DNA of 64,000 nucleotides from positions 806,001-870,000 of the forward strand of contig CAJQUW010010359.1 in assembly GCA_907163375.1 (NCBI GenBank), in the 5' to 3' direction. Below the pieces are notes generated by a model. That model made no database searches, was not told the origin of the DNA, and was given only the letters and a program-made list of their open reading frames with translations. This DNA comes from Prostheceraeus crozeri (taxonomy: Eukaryota; Platyhelminthes; Polycladida; Euryleptidae). A program made the translations under genes and the position numbers. Of this stretch, positions 21,497-34,034 are shown piece after piece (the first letter of the stretch is position 1; the number at the start of each line of letters is the position of its first letter).

Positions 21497-21640
21497 CGTT
21501 TAAGGTCTGGAGACACTGTCAGTCAATTTTGACCAGTCAAGGGATGGTATATAGTCTGAACCCGGTTATTTACGAGGGTCTTCAACATTCTTCAACATAC
21601 TGGAGACCTCATTTTCTTCAAATTGGAATGGTTTTAGTAA
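20357..21640 (-). mobile_element. LINE of CR1/Jockey-like type, 5'-truncated
   Basis: The minus strand carries a non-LTR reverse transcriptase. A 379-codon frame (20357-21496) holds most of the domain. The same frame continues upstream to about 21640 (FEENEVSSMLKNVEDPRK, then PGSDYIPS), interrupted by two TAA codons. The endonuclease region is missing. Shorter relatives lie at 37300-37690 and 47215-48330, so the family was active in this genome. The clade is inferred from layout (post-RT segment with RILGV and a Cys-rich tail) and is not certain. Confidence 0.85.
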
Positions 21641-21649
21641 AGGTTTGTT

Positions 21650-22410
21650 GTGTTTGAATCGAAACAAAAGAAAGAGGACAAAAGAAAGGAGACCTGTAAC
21701 CAAAATTTCATAACGAAACATCGTTTAATATCGGTAACAAGCTTCCAGTTAAGTACTCCAGTTTCCGAATCTTATTGCGATCATCCCTCACAGAGAGCCC
21801 CCTTCCCAACGGAGTGCCCCCCCCCGTTTTTTCTATCGTTTGTAAATACCTTGTTCTAGTCTTGTTTCTAGTTCTAGAGTTGTTCTCGTCTTTGACGAAC
21901 TTGTTCTTTAACTTAGTCAGACAGAGCAAGTATGCACCGACTTACTGAGAAGCAGGATATTGTTTTATAAACGAATTTTATCAGAATTTTGAAATGTTGT
22001 TTTTCAAAACTAGATTACGTATCTTGGAAACGGCAATCAGTACTGCATCGAGGGCAATGTATAGACAAGACGTTTTGCAAATACCTAATAATAATTGTAT
22101 TCTTATATGGTGCTATTCCAGGTACGGGTATTAAGCTAATTTTGAAATTTGAAGTATCATGTTTAGAAATATGTTTTATGATTCTTGCAAAAGTTTAACC
22201 TATTAATGCCGAGTGGCAGCTTCGAACCATATCGAACTGCATCTTTTGGGACAACGCTGCGAAGCAACGTCCCTAAAGCGCCCAAATAGAGGAGGATATC
22301 AACGCGGTTGCAATGTTGCCACTCCCTACTTCGCCGCAAATTGCATTTGATTTTTTTAAAAGTAAAACTTTTGAATGATACGTTCCGCACGAATGAATTA
22401 CTTTTGAATG
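21650..22410. other. intron; nothing recognised apart from a GC-richer patch at 22200-22330
   Basis: A C-tract lies near 21816. The patch at 22200-22330 is less AT-rich than its surroundings but gives no recognisable protein on either strand. Confidence 0.3.
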
Positions 22411-22413
22411 AAT

Positions 22414-22605
22414 GGTAGTCTCCGTGGCACAGTGGTTAAGTGCGTCGCCTAAAGATCTTCCGGTCCAGAGGTCGAGTCCCGAAGGTGTCATTGGAAGTCG
22501 TCAGGAAGGGCATCCGGACTAAAAGTGCGACAACGCTCCAGAAAAGTCTGACTCTGTCCAAACCACCAGTATAGGAGAGTAGTGACGTTAAAACTTCAAT
22601 GCTCG
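22414..22605 (+). repeat. SINE family A, well-preserved plus-strand copy
   Basis: A-box GTGGCACAGTGGTTAAGTGC and B-box GGTCCAGAGGTCGAGTCCCG are correctly spaced for a tRNA-type Pol III promoter. They are followed by the family-specific body GTCATTGGAAGTCGTCAGGA, GGGCATCCGGACTAAAAG, AAGTCTGACT and AGTAGTGACGTTAAA. The best partner is 55031-55222; others are listed separately. Confidence 0.88.
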
Positions 22606-22966
22606 TCATTAATGGTCAGACCATTGACATAATTTGAAAGAATCTGCGCGATATTTAGATAATTTCACAAAATACATGTACATAGTGATGATATAGGACA
22701 TGAGAAAAATATTATGGAATAGAGGAAAAGTGAAAATTAGTAGCAATTTTGAACCGTCGTTTTTAGAAGATTACCGATCATCGGTTCTTGTTAAACCAAT
22801 GCAAAGACAAGAAAGAGCGCAGACAAAACATCATCTGTTAACATGTTTTCAGAGGTTTCAGAAGTTGTGCCGGTTAAAATTGAAGATTATTTTAAGTCAA
22901 ATTAGACAGTTTCAACAAAACTTCATACATTCTGCGTAAGTATATAATGAAAAACATTGTACTTAC

Positions 22967-23188
22967 TATGGTGAGGCTCATTATCCACCACGAAGCCATG
23001 TTGATATCTCTGAATCACTTTCCCACCTCTCACTGTCTTTCGCTGAGTAGTCACCTGCGGTACAGGAGGAGGCTTTTCTCTTCTTCGCATCGGTTCTTCC
23101 TGAGCAAGTGCAGTCGACTGTGCGTGTGTTGTCGAGAGGGCTGCAAGTTCCATCGCTTGATGCAGTAGAGGTTGAAGGAGGCTAGCAT
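22967..23188 (-). CDS. exon of an unrecognised Arg/Pro-rich protein
   Basis: Acceptor TTTTCTTCAG and donor CACCATA|GTAAGT on the minus strand. It is 222 bp, enters with two bases, leaves with one, and is frame-neutral. It reads ASLLQPLLHQAMELAALSTT (a helical, leucine-rich start), then AQEEPMRRREKPPPVPQ (a proline-rich stretch that could bind SH3-type domains) and GGKVIQRYQHGFVVDNEPHH. The split codons join 30562-30603 (Asp) and 16313-16621 (Thr). Splice signals are strong and composition contrasts with the intron. Function unknown. Confidence 0.8.
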
Positions 23189-23199
23189 CTGAAGAAAAG

Positions 23200-23960
23200 C
23201 AAATGATTGAAATGCAAAACCCATAAATGGGAGATATCTTCATTGTTTTGTAGATAGCTTTCTTTATGCAAGAATACATTTTCTGCTTGCCTTTGCCAAG
23301 GAACACTATTAAGGCGAGATCTAATCCATTTGGAAATGATTTCTATCAAATTACATTTCCTTATCAATTCCTTTCAAGAAGGCATAAAGAAAATGTCATC
23401 AAGTTCAAAGATCTCTCGCTGACAACTTGTAATAGATTTTTGAAGGCAGCTATGCACTACAGGCAAGAATGACAGACAGTCGAGTTTTCTTCCAGGTCTT
23501 CATTTTCTAAGAGCGAAAACCTGAAGTTTTTGCCAGACAGGTAATTGTGTACCTTCGCTTTCTTCCTTTTTTCTTATGAATCTTGCACCGTGCACTGAAA
23601 GTCAGAGTACTTCAAGTATCAACTTCCCTCTCTTTCTCATTATCACGCAACGTACTGAAGTTCTAGAAATGATCGATAGAAAATGAGATACCATGCATGA
23701 AAAGGTGAATATAGATTCAGTTTAAGTTGAAATATTCTCAGCCAAGAGATCCCTGTACGAAGCAATTTCTCAGCCGAGCAGGTGATGCAGCGAAAGTAAG
23801 AACTGAGCACGTTAAAGGATTATTGTTATCATTTATAAATGTTATCGAGGTATAATCCTCTCTATACCGTGCTCTGAAACGCATTGAGATCCGGAAGGAA
23901 GAGGGGCACTCTCCTTAAATTCTAAAGAATTACTCAAAATCACATAAATGACAGAATGCA
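23200..23960. other. intron, nothing recognised
   Basis: AT-rich intron sequence between the exon ending at 23188 and the inverted-repeat element beginning at 23968. Confidence 0.35.
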
Positions 23961-23967
23961 ATGTTGC

Positions 23968-24508
23968 CAGCAAAGCTTGTCGTTGCCTTTTGATAGCTGA
24001 CACAGAGAATGACATGCAGACCAGGCGTACAAGAGGTTCATTGGGAAAAAGAGTCGACGAACACCTCCCGAAGTGGTGCCTTCAGAAAGGATATCGATCT
24101 CGGTCCAAAGCCGCTCCCAGCTCGGCCATTGCTCGCAATGCTATGACTTGTGTCACGACTCAGAGTAAAGACCACCTCAGCTATATCAAACAGTGCCGGT
24201 CAGTATTTGAAGTCCGTATTGCCGAACCCGTCCAGATTCACCTTACATCTCCCGTTTCGTGTGTACAGTAGGAATATTTATTTGACTGTGCATTAGTTTA
24301 GAATTTTCTTTTACCTTTTTTTGTACTCGGACTACCTTATAGATCTATCTTCTTACCTTTGTATCTTATAATTGTTTTATTTATAGTTTAGCCAATCATG
24401 TTAGAGTGACGTGTTCTCTTGATTTGCTATCATGAACATTTTGCACGCCTGGTCCGTATGTCATTCTCTGCCGTGTCAGCTATTAAGAGGCACCGACAAG
24501 CTTTGCTG
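23968..24508 (+). mobile_element. element with long inverted ends and a GC-rich open interior
   Basis: Ends CAGCAAAGCTTGTCG and CGACAAGCTTTGCTG open an imperfect inverted repeat of about 70 bases (ATAGCTGACAC, GAGAATGACAT, GACCAGGCGT). Inside, the plus strand stays open for 107 codons (23948-24271) and is clearly GC-richer, including GSLGKRVDEHLPKWCLQKGY and HLSYIKQCRSVFEVR. It resembles no transposase I know. It may be a captured gene fragment in a non-autonomous DNA element. Target duplication not evident. Confidence 0.6.
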
Positions 24509-24869
24509 GTAATATATCTATGATAGACTTCCGCCTTATCGGTGTCTTATTCAAGATATCGCATACAAAGAGAATGTAATGTAGCAAGTTAGTCTTCAAA
24601 ATACTGTGAGTTATGTTGGAAGGGAAAATTTTGTAGTAGGCTTGCCTTCATGATATTATTTCCTAACTGCAAATCTCAAATTTACCCGGGCATGGCTGCA
24701 ACTTTCAATAGGGAGTTGTGTCGATGTTGAGAGATGTGAACTAGACCTGCTGATGATTCCTGATATTGGGTGAAATGGCAGCTATTCAGGTCTGTTTCCA
24801 TTTTTCAACTGAGGATGCAACTCAATATTTAATCTTTCTAGCTACAACCTTAGAATATTACAAATGGTG

Positions 24870-25075
24870 GGAAAACGAGTAGTGTAATGCCAACAATTAT
24901 CTTAAGTAATTACAAATTAATTGAAATGCAACTGAAGAAAAGCAGAGCAATTTGTGATTCGAATCAATTACATTGATTGAGATGTAATTAATGATTTTAT
25001 TCAGCTGCATTTTTAAGTAAGTATTTTGTAATTAGAATCAGCTACATTTCATGAGTAATTGACACAAGTCTGCTT
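24870..25075. repeat. repeated TAATTAC/GTAATT words, possible MITE
   Basis: The words GTAATTACAAATT, AATTACATT, ATGTAATTA and TGTAATTAG recur on both strands within 200 bases. The pattern resembles subterminal motifs of non-autonomous DNA transposons. I cannot define termini. Confidence 0.3.
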
Positions 25076-25079
25076 AAAC

Positions 25080-28000
25080 TAAATAGATATCGCAGTTACA
25101 AGTGATCTATGAAATATAAAAATCTAATAAACTTCATAATGCAACCATGATCATTGCACATACACGTATTATTCCTACAAGCAGATGAACATTTTATCCA
25201 TGCTTCATTCACAAGTAAAACTAAATCACATCGATTATTAAAAAGGAACAGCGAGCAGAACTTGAGATTGAGAGCATGTCTCAGTCTAAAAAGTTGATAT
25301 CAGATTGGCGGATAAATTCTTAACAAATATAAAAATTCTGCGTGAAGAATAAATAATGAGTCAAAATATGCTTGTAAATACCGGTTCGTGATCTGAATGG
25401 GCAAGAGATGAGAAAGAGAAGATATATAAGTTCTGATCATTTTGACAGGGATGCGCCTCCGACTTTGGGTTGGATAGGACTAACTTGATACGTAGGCATT
25501 GTAGAAATTGTTGGTGAAAGACAAATTTCGCTTAATCATCAATTATATAGTAATATTAAACTGACAGACCCGGCAGACCAGAATATAAAAAAATACCACA
25601 AATATGATCATAGACATATAACCATATTCTTCTAATAGTTCCTGCCTCAACCAAGACACAAAGCCACACTGCGTGTACCAATATAATGGTGTCAACATTC
25701 GTACAATGAAGACTCTCACCATATTGCTGCAAGTCAGAGAGCTGGTGCCTTTGCACATGGGAAGACTAGACTTTTAGACGTTCTGTTTTCCCATACCGAA
25801 AGCCGACCCTAAAACAACCGGAACTTTCCTAACATCAGAAGAATTAAGAACTAAACTACATTTTATAATAGTTAAAGTAATTCTTGTAATATGCAATAAA
25901 TTTTAAAGTGTATTTCCGTCTCCGATGTTCATGTACTTCCTAAATCATATCTAAACTACAGCAGTTAATATTTATTAATTGATAAAGAATCTAACGATTT
26001 TGATCTTTATAGTAATAGTAGAAGCAAATAAAAGCAAACACAGCATTTTATTTTATTTTTTCCGCGACATAGTAAACTTTATTCAAAGAGCAGGTACATC
26101 TAAAGCACATGTGGTAAGTAACTGAATATGCAGCATTTAATACAAAAAAATACAAATTACTCATTTAAAAATGCTCGCAGTCTTTAACAGATGGAATAAA
26201 ATTAAAGGAAATTTGATCAAGGGGAACTTCAAAAGAATCCCCTAATAGCGATTACCACACTTTTAATTATGGCAAAGCAAAGTTTCGTTCTTAGGTGATT
26301 AACAACATCTGAGTATCTCATTTCTCTTTTCAACACAGGAAACACAGCATTCATTTAGTCGCTTCGATAACAACACCTTGGTGCATTGGTCAGTCATATA
26401 TTTGGCCAATACAATCGTCACCTATGAGATATTGATTAGTCTAACACAGATGGTTTATTTGTACGTTGGTTTGCTGATCAGATATCAGCCCTGTCTGTCA
26501 TAACTTTCGAATTATCATGTCTTATGAAAGAAAACTATTTTTGGGTACATGATCATTTGAGTTGGTTTGGAAGAAGTTTAATTGCGCAGCTCTCCTTGGC
26601 CAGAGCATTTTTTTACATCCCACAGTCACTTTAAGGTCTCTAAGATTGGAACTGCTTGTGATCATCAGAATGGAAATAAAACTGACATGTTCCAACCAGC
26701 AGAAAATGCATTATTGATCACATCAATCATCAATATGTCCTTATTTTAGATAATGCAATAATCAAGCAACTAATTTAAGCTTGCAGTTCCACTGTCAGTC
26801 ATTTACTTCGATCACAAATGGTTGACAGCAATGCAATCCACGTCTACATACAAGCGTTGATATGCAATTATTTACAGATGTAAAAGTTACTTTATGTAGC
26901 CACAATTTCTATAAAGTTTGCTGATAAAGCGAAATTTTGATATTTTTTGCAATTTTTTATGTAATGTACTTTATTTATTGGACTTGAAGGTTTAAAAGCG
27001 GGCTGAATCACTCCAACATTAAGTTTAGGGGGCAAAAAAAAATATTTCAGAGCATTCAAGTGTACTTCCTCGTTAAGAAACAGTTCACAGATTTTGAAAC
27101 TTTCTCGTCAAAATGTCACGTCCTAATTAATGAAAATGGTTTATTGGCAGCATTAAATGCAATCAAAAATTGTTTAGAATAGCAATTTGGTATATGGCAA
27201 TAGACAAAACGCATATCAATATATGGCAAGTAAAGTACATGGAAAATAATTTTCTAAACTAGTAATATATTCGACATCTTAAAAGCATGGAAAAATTATC
27301 ATTGATTCCTTACATTGGCAATCTGCAAGGCATTTTCTGATATCTTACCATTTTTAATTGGTTGTCATTATACTGCTTTTAAGTGCAATACGAGAAATGC
27401 AATGTGTTTTCAGTAGCATGTATTTGCGGCCAATTATGTGGTTCCATTAAGTTACTTCACTTATACCCGCCTTTTTAGTGTTTGTACGAAGCGGGCTGTA
27501 TAAGCGAGGTTTGATAGCATTCTCTACGTCTTCAAATTCTAACTTTCTTGGAATAAATTCTCATTAATTTGATGTAAATTTGCACTATTCTCTCTTTTAG
27601 AAATTTCGGACCCCTTATTCAACACTGTGCTGTCTCAGCACTTAGCATTTGACAAACTACTTGGTGATTTACACAAACCAAAGAATTTACGAGCACATTA
27701 ACATAAGAATTCTATTGGTTTTCATGAATCACTCAGCAGTCAGTACATAAATATCTTCAGTGAGTACTAAGATACATATAAATTAATAAACGCTTATCGC
27801 ACTATACTACTGAATTATTGGGAAAATAGTAACATTAAAAACTTGGAAACTGCAAACCTGGAAAAATCATCCTGCAGAAATTGTTAATGAATAATGAAAT
27901 TTTGACCTGGAATACCTCAGAGCGGTTATATGTTCAGAAATCCGTCAACATCGAGTCACATGAAATTTCTCAATCCTTTCTATTTTGTTCATAATCATCT
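25080..28000. other. long AT-rich intron stretch; one small hairpin at about 27455-27505
   Basis: There is no supported gene or transposon. Near 27455-27505 a short inverted pair (CTTATACCCGC and GCGGGCTGTATAAG) forms a mini hairpin. Short open frames at 25543-25758 are overlapping chance readings. Confidence 0.35.
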
Positions 28001-28484
28001 TTACAGGCTCAGAAATGCGTAGGCGTCGATGGGAGGACCCGCTTCATTAGAACAATAACAATATTCTACCCGTATCATCAACATGAGCAGCTGCAATTTC
28101 TTCTCGTGTATCCAATAAATAGAAAAACGGATCAGAAAGACATATATGAGGGCAGAAAGGAAAGTAACAAGTCGATCAAGTGGACTGCCACGCAATACAT
28201 GGATCGATGTGTGAAGAACTTGTTGTACACAACTTCTTCATATCTCATAAGAATGAGAAGTGACACAAAACATCATTGAAAAGGAAAGTCCGAACCATAA
28301 ATTGAGACAGAGGAGCAATAAAACTTATTTCAAATGCAACTTTTTTATTTTTAACAAATTTTTTATTTTAATCAACTTTTGATCCTGGAAAGCGCGCCCA
28401 ATTTTCTGATGTAGAATTATTCTGACTTAAATAAGAGATTGAGGCCAGGAGATACAGGTTGATTTTGAAATGTGCTTTTCTGAG

Positions 28485-28708
28485 TCGGTCTAAAACCAGG
28501 TGAGTATTCGCTCTGCGTCCGGGAGACCTTGGTTCAAACCTTGGACGGGTCAAACACAACACTTTTAAAGATAGGTACACTCTGCATTCTTGCTAAACAC
28601 TCAGCACAAAAAGAATGAGAGCGGATAAATAACAACTCGGCCACATGGAAGAAAGGCTTCGTGCCAAATGTGCTTCCGAGTATAAACAACGTTCATTTAT
28701 TTATTTTT
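28485..28708 (+). repeat. SINE family B, plus-strand copy
   Basis: The B-box region GGTTCAAACCTTGGACGGGTC is followed by AGATAGGTACACTCTGCATT, ACACTCAGCACAAAA and CTTCCGAGTATAAACAA. It aligns along its length with 57770-57985. The A-box end is worn. Confidence 0.8.
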
Positions 28709-29089
28709 ATTCAACACTTGTCCACCTATTGAAGTATGTAGAACTTGATGGCACTGCATGAGACATATAAATGCATTCTGTAAGACGAAGTGGTGGAGAG
28801 GCTTACAAAAGCAAATATGGCATTATCAAATAAGTCTAGATTTGTGGCTTCTAAGACGGCTACTTTAACAGACTTCTGCCCGAATGTGAGGCTACTAATT
28901 GAAGGTGACTATTATTCGAAGAAAATACGGCACTGAGAAGAAAGTGTGTGGGTAAGATATTAGCATGAGTTTGCATTTAGGCCTAATTCTATTGAAAATT
29001 CAACAAAATATCACCTGACTAACATTCGAGATCACTATTATTTTGTAATTTTTTGTCACTATCTCAATTCGTTTTGTATATTTTTGTTG

Positions 29090-29555
29090 GGTGAGGTTCC
29101 TGCAGATATACAGTAAAAGAAAATTGTTACTGCTATGAAAAAGGAAAAGCTGCTGGCAGGGTAGAAGTGGAGATGATTCGCATCGGAGGAGAGGCTCTTT
29201 TGTCTGAAGTCGTTGATACCTGCATCGAAGAGCAGAAAATAGCAGAAGATAGGAATCTGACCTTCAACCCTTACTGCTATGAAGAAAATGTAGTTTGGAA
29301 ATAACAAGTACTTTAAATTCTTGAGCCAATATTAAGGCAACGGGTGTCAATTGATTGGCTCGGCTTCAAACTAGGACGTTCGACGACTGATGCAAAGTAA
29401 ATTATACGACAACTTCAGAAAAAGCATATTACGAAGAGAAATGACCGGCACTTCCTCTTCATTGATCTGCTGAGAGCATTTGATAGCGTACAGATGGAAG
29501 CGTGATGACTGCAAGTCCAACTGAACTATTGGGGAGTTAAGTAGATCACAATGTT
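29090..29555 (+). mobile_element. LINE fragment, RTE-like reverse transcriptase N-terminal half
   Basis: The plus strand reads AMKKGKAAGRVEVEMIRIGG and EALLSEVVDTC, matching the 'MKKGKA-G-D-x-IP-E-x-K-GG' start of RTE-like reverse transcriptases. Then, after a gap, it reads GFKLGRSTTDAK, QLQKKH and FLFIDLLRAFDSV. The last is motif A (F-x-D-L-x-x-A-F-D). In-frame stops and frame changes show it is dead. The tails at 925, 9560 and 39470 may belong to the same broad family. Confidence 0.75.
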
Positions 29556-29587
29556 TTATTAGGCTAATTCACACCATTCACAGATGG

Positions 29588-29675
29588 ATCGTCGGCCTCG
29601 TGGTTAGAGGGCATGCTTGCATGTCCTCTACCTCCAACGTCACTGGATCGAGCCTGTCTACGACTGATGAGACCC
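29588..29675 (+). repeat. tRNA-like SINE head (family E)
   Basis: Box A GGCCTCGTGGTTAGAGGGC and box B CACTGGATCGAGCC are spaced as in a Pol III promoter. It follows directly on the LINE fragment. The anticodon-arm region is distorted, so it is unlikely to be a working tRNA gene. Confidence 0.45.
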
Positions 29676-29877
29676 AACAGGTTTGTATTTAATTTCCTAT
29701 GCATTCTCCAAGTCACACAGCTTGCTGCAATTTTATGTTAGTTACACATATAAATTCTCATTTCATAATATAAAACTCTAGTGCTACTCGTGGTTGCATG
29801 TGTTCAGATTTGATACCTTTTTAGTTTCAATTATTTAAAAGTGAAACTAATTTATATTAAAATAAGTTGATCATTAA

Positions 29878-30283
29878 TCAATTATGCATTCTCTTGTCGA
29901 GCTTAAGTAATCTTGAGATGAAAAGAAATCTGCAAAGGAATCCAATGTCACCCTCAGCTGACTTGTCAGCATTTACGCACTCAATTTGTTCATTGAACAT
30001 TGCGAGTTTCCGTAGCAGATTTGTTAATTGCAAGGCACAATTATTGCGAAGTATCTGAAAATCATGGTTATGTCGGATAAAATTGATTCTGTCAGGATTG
30101 TCCCGCTTACTTTTTACTTCCAAATGAGAATGAATGTGTCATCCATCAATTTGTGCTCTTCGACTATGGAAGCCAAGGCGATGAGGACCGAAGACAGTAA
30201 TCGGAGCATCGGGAAGAGGCGACGGTAAAGATGCCATAGGACACGACTCTTCTGAAGACTCGGCGCCACCATCTTCCGTCGCA
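29878..30283 (-). pseudogene. unrecognised coding-like stretch with one in-frame stop
   Basis: On the minus strand one frame runs for about 135 codons with a single TGA near 30125. Before the stop it reads VATEDGGAESSEESCPMASL and PITVFGPHRLGFHSRRAQ. After it come EVKSKRDNPDRINFIRHNHD and LRNNCALQLTNLLRKLAM. The composition is protein-like on both sides of the stop, which argues for a decayed gene or mobile-element protein. The first part could also be an alternative last exon of the long gene, since an AG at its start would join 30562-30603 in phase. No family recognised. Confidence 0.4.
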
Positions 30284-30561
30284 ACTAATCTTAGTTCTTG
30301 CTAGAATAATATCTACTATAAATCATTTCGACTGTACTTGTACTGCTCAAATGCATCAAAGGAAAATAGTGAATTCGGCCTTTTGTAAGCAGAATGTGTT
30401 GAAGGTTAACAAACTATGAAAAGTGTAGAGAGCCATGTTCATACAGAAAATGCTAACAGATTAAAGATGATAAAAATTGAAAGCTTGAGAGGAAAAATAG
30501 AGAGATTTGTGCGCACAATGTTTGCTGAGAAAAGTGATGTCCAGTCTTAGGAAAGCCTTAC

Positions 30562-30603
30562 CTGGTAGTCCTCCACGAACAACGAATGTTGAGGAACGTT
30601 TAG
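30562..30603 (-). CDS. 42-bp micro-exon of the long minus-strand gene
   Basis: Strong acceptor GTTATTTTCTTCAG and donor CTACCAG|GTAAGG on the minus strand. It reads KRSSTFVVRGGLP with a split codon on each side. The entry and exit phases match the exons at 31201-31242 and 22967-23188. At 42 bp it is frame-neutral. Two consecutive 42-bp exons with good signals and compatible phases make chance less likely. Confidence 0.7.
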
Positions 30604-31200
30604 CTGAAGAAAATAACATTTACAATATTCGAGGCATGGAGACATGGATAAAAGGACGGTAAACGAATAAAGTAAAGTAAAGGAGGCATGTTAGAAAAAT
30701 ACATTTTGAAGAATTTAAATGACACATTTGAGATGTATATATTCCCTGTTCATAGCTACTAGGATGATCATCGCAGACCGATCAGCATTGTAAAATTTCC
30801 TTTCATTTTTATGCACGCTTGTCTATTAAGCTAAACACGTCTAGATTTGGCGAGCCTCTTAATGTCGGCAGACACAAACATTTTGAGCAACTTTATCCAC
30901 ATTCAACCACAGTCACACATACATTCCCGATTAGATGCGTGATAAAAGCACATACACATCATGGGAAATGACCTGAAGACGTTCCATGCCAAAAATTATG
31001 ACACTGGGCTTAGTACGTTTCGTTTGATCAGAGAAAACATGCAAAATCCCATTTTAGCCAAAAACTGCAATCTGCATCCCATTGGATTTACATGTGTTTT
31101 TCTTTGATCCTGTCTGACAAGAAGAGGAACTCACTAGAACTCGGCAGACGTGACGATTCGTAGTAGGCATAGGATGAACATCATTTTGTGAAAGTCTCAC

Positions 31201-31242
31201 TTTTGGCCTCGTTCCCTGCAGAAACTCGTTCTGGCTGCCGGA
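31201..31242 (-). CDS. 42-bp micro-exon of the long minus-strand gene
   Basis: The acceptor is a clear pyrimidine tract, TGTCACTGCTCCCCCACTAG on the minus strand; the donor is GCCAAAA|GTGAGA. It reads RQPERVSAGNEAK with split codons at each end. It joins 55370-55630 upstream in phase 1 and 30562-30603 downstream, where the split codon becomes Thr. It is frame-neutral. The distance to the upstream exon is about 24 kb, so further small exons could be missing in between. Confidence 0.6.
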
Positions 31243-31299
31243 CTAGTGGGGGAGCAGTGACATCAAAAATTCATTTCAGGAGATCTGGCCCCGACATTG

Positions 31300-33870
31300 C
31301 TTCGGCCTTTCAAAATCGAGGACAGCAGTCTGACCAGTGTTTATAATGTAGTGAGCTCATGGTACTACAATCCGCACATCAGATTACTTTCACCTAACTT
31401 TCATTAGCAGCGCAACTTTCATCGTGCCGACTGAAGCACGAGGTTATCTGCCATCGCATCTACGATTCAACGCTGAAAAGTTATGCCGCGCAATAATGCA
31501 TACAATGCAATTGACTTCTCTGTGTATCGATCATGAACATGAAAAGGTGACTTTGTAAATGTACCGGTATGCAATGCGTGGATTTGTTGTAAATGTGAAG
31601 AATATCCTTCGTTAGGATTTCACTCGTACGGGGAGGGCAAGACGAAACACTTGTAGCAATGCAAACACCGTTTCCATTAGAAATAATTGACTACATCAAT
31701 TAGATTTAAAATCATCTGTCTCAATGTATATATTTTCATAATAAAATAAGCAAATGAAATAATATAATGCAATAAGTTATTGTATGAATTTTGAAAGACA
31801 TAATTTGACAAATTCCAAAAAGGTTCTAGAATTCCAGAATCTCATCTGCTTGGTATTTGAGTTGAACAATAATTAATTTTACTTGTTTTGGCAAAAATTA
31901 CTAAAAATAACTTTCTGACCGGTTTGCGACCCCCAGTCATTCTCCGGCCCGTTCTGAGTCTTTTATATTATTTTGTATATCCATTGTAGGTAAATGAACA
32001 GATGTGTAGCACTCAGCCAGAAGCATTCCTTTTCCACCGAAGATGCAGCATATTAATTTTTGGAACACTTTGCATTCTTCTTTGGCATTGAGGTTATGTC
32101 TCATGTATTCATCAAAATAGCTTCACTAAAACACAGGCTTATACTGATAGGTCGGAAACTGTGACTTTCACTACAGATGGGTAAACTATGTCAGTTTTGA
32201 TGATATTTTATGAACACGCGTGTGATCTTTTCAATATGTTCTCTGATTCTTGTGTGGAGACAACAGACTGCACTCCCGATGTAATTTTTCTGATATGCAA
32301 TGCATATAACTTCATGCATCACTACAAAGTTAGTAGATGCTACGGTCAACAATCATACTGTCACTCAGATTACAACTTGCTTTGTTAAAAGATCTTTTTA
32401 AACAGCAGTCTCAAAGTCGATGATTGAAAAATTTAAATATATGCTTGTAAATATGAATCATTATCATCTTTTCATACAACCACAATATGTTGCTTAAAGA
32501 TAATCATGCTTCACTGCTAAATATTTCTCAGCATGTTTGCAGTTTGAGTTTGACAATCAGGTTAATGTCTTTATCAAATATACATTGTAGTTCGCACAAG
32601 GGGTAATTGGTAAATACAATTTATGTCGGATTGTTTGTTTAGTCTGGAAGGATCAAGTAGAAAATATGCTAATTGTTTTTTACTTTTTCATAAACCGACA
32701 TATTTAGGTAATCTGCGCGATCATCATTATCAAGGTGTGATTTACAAAAATAAAATTATTAAAATGAAAAACGAAAGGGAAAAACGCTACAGACTGAAAA
32801 GCTAGGAGTTGCTAAATATCGCCATGGTGATAACTTAGATAGGACTACCAAAGTCTAGTTAATACACCAAAACAATATTAAATTGCAAAACACTGAGTTT
32901 TTAATTTGATGGACTAACAACAGGGTTTATGCGACAGGCAATCATCTCATTAGTTTGAAAATTATGATATTGATAAATAATCATCTCACTAATTAACATA
33001 ACTATATGTATTTGTTTTCTTAAAGATTCGATAACATAATATCTAAGTTCACTGAAGAGAGAGTATGTGTGTCTCCAAAAACATTATACATGCATAATAG
33101 TAAGCACTGACTCAGAAATTAATTATGAGTGCAGTTCATCGGTACAATTTTGCATGCAATATTGCTAGTACTCGTAATTGTAAAATGATCTGTAAGCATT
33201 TTTCATCGACTTCGGATTTTATTGCTGAAGGTTTTACATATTTTCAAGTAATATATGCGAGTATACGTATAAAACTTCTCTGTGAAAGGTTATTTCCAGA
33301 ATAGACTTTCCTAACTTGTCAATCCTCTTCAAATGGCATAATAAGTCAAGATTTCCACAATTCTCTGAATTCCATTGTAGATCAAATTTGCTTGTTTGTA
33401 CAAGTATTGAGCGATTACATTCCTGTCATTTTCCTTCGATAGATTTCGCAGATTCGAAGCGACGAAAGAAGGAAAGCAATACTTATTCGGCTGTACTAAC
33501 TATGAGACAAATCAGCGCCGTGACTCCTACGATTTTCAACTTGAAGTTAAAGTAGTTCTCAGAGAAAAGATTTCGAGAAATTTTCCGAACCGATGCTGAG
33601 TAGCTGAATGACTTACCTGATAGATCAAAGAAAGTAAAGGAGAAAGAAATAATTGTTATTTGCTTAGCACAAAACTTCGATGGATATTTCTTACAATTTG
33701 ATGCAATACCGCTTTTCTAATGTTAACGGTAATTTTATTGTATGACTATCAAAAATACAGTTCAGGTATATTAGGAATTTCATTTGAAACTATTTATTAA
33801 AGATATCACTCAGCATGATTATTGCAAATTTCTTTGAAGTGATGAAATAAGAAGATACTACATGACGAAA
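31300..33870. other. long intron stretch, nothing recognised
   Basis: AT-rich. Short open frames at 32188-32388, 32623-32805 and 33316-33555 have no recognisable motif and no splice context. Confidence 0.35.
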
Positions 33871-33880
33871 TGGGTGATCA

Positions 33881-34034
33881 AGTAATATTATTACACTGAC
33901 TTCGATGTATTACACGGTCAGAATCTACGAATATGATGCTACGGTATTCTCCGAGCCGAAGGCGAGGAGAATACCATAGCATCATATGAGTAGATTTGAG
34001 CTGTGTGATACATAGAAGTCAGTGTAATAATACT
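33881..34034. mobile_element. palindromic MITE with 75-bp arms
   Basis: AGTAATATTATTACACTGAC on the left and GTCAGTGTAATAATACT on the right begin an inverted repeat that extends almost to the centre (GGTATTCTCC / GGAGAATACC around CGAAGGCGA). The whole 154 bp folds back on itself. It lies 130 bp upstream of the Crypton-type recombinase relic. Confidence 0.85.
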
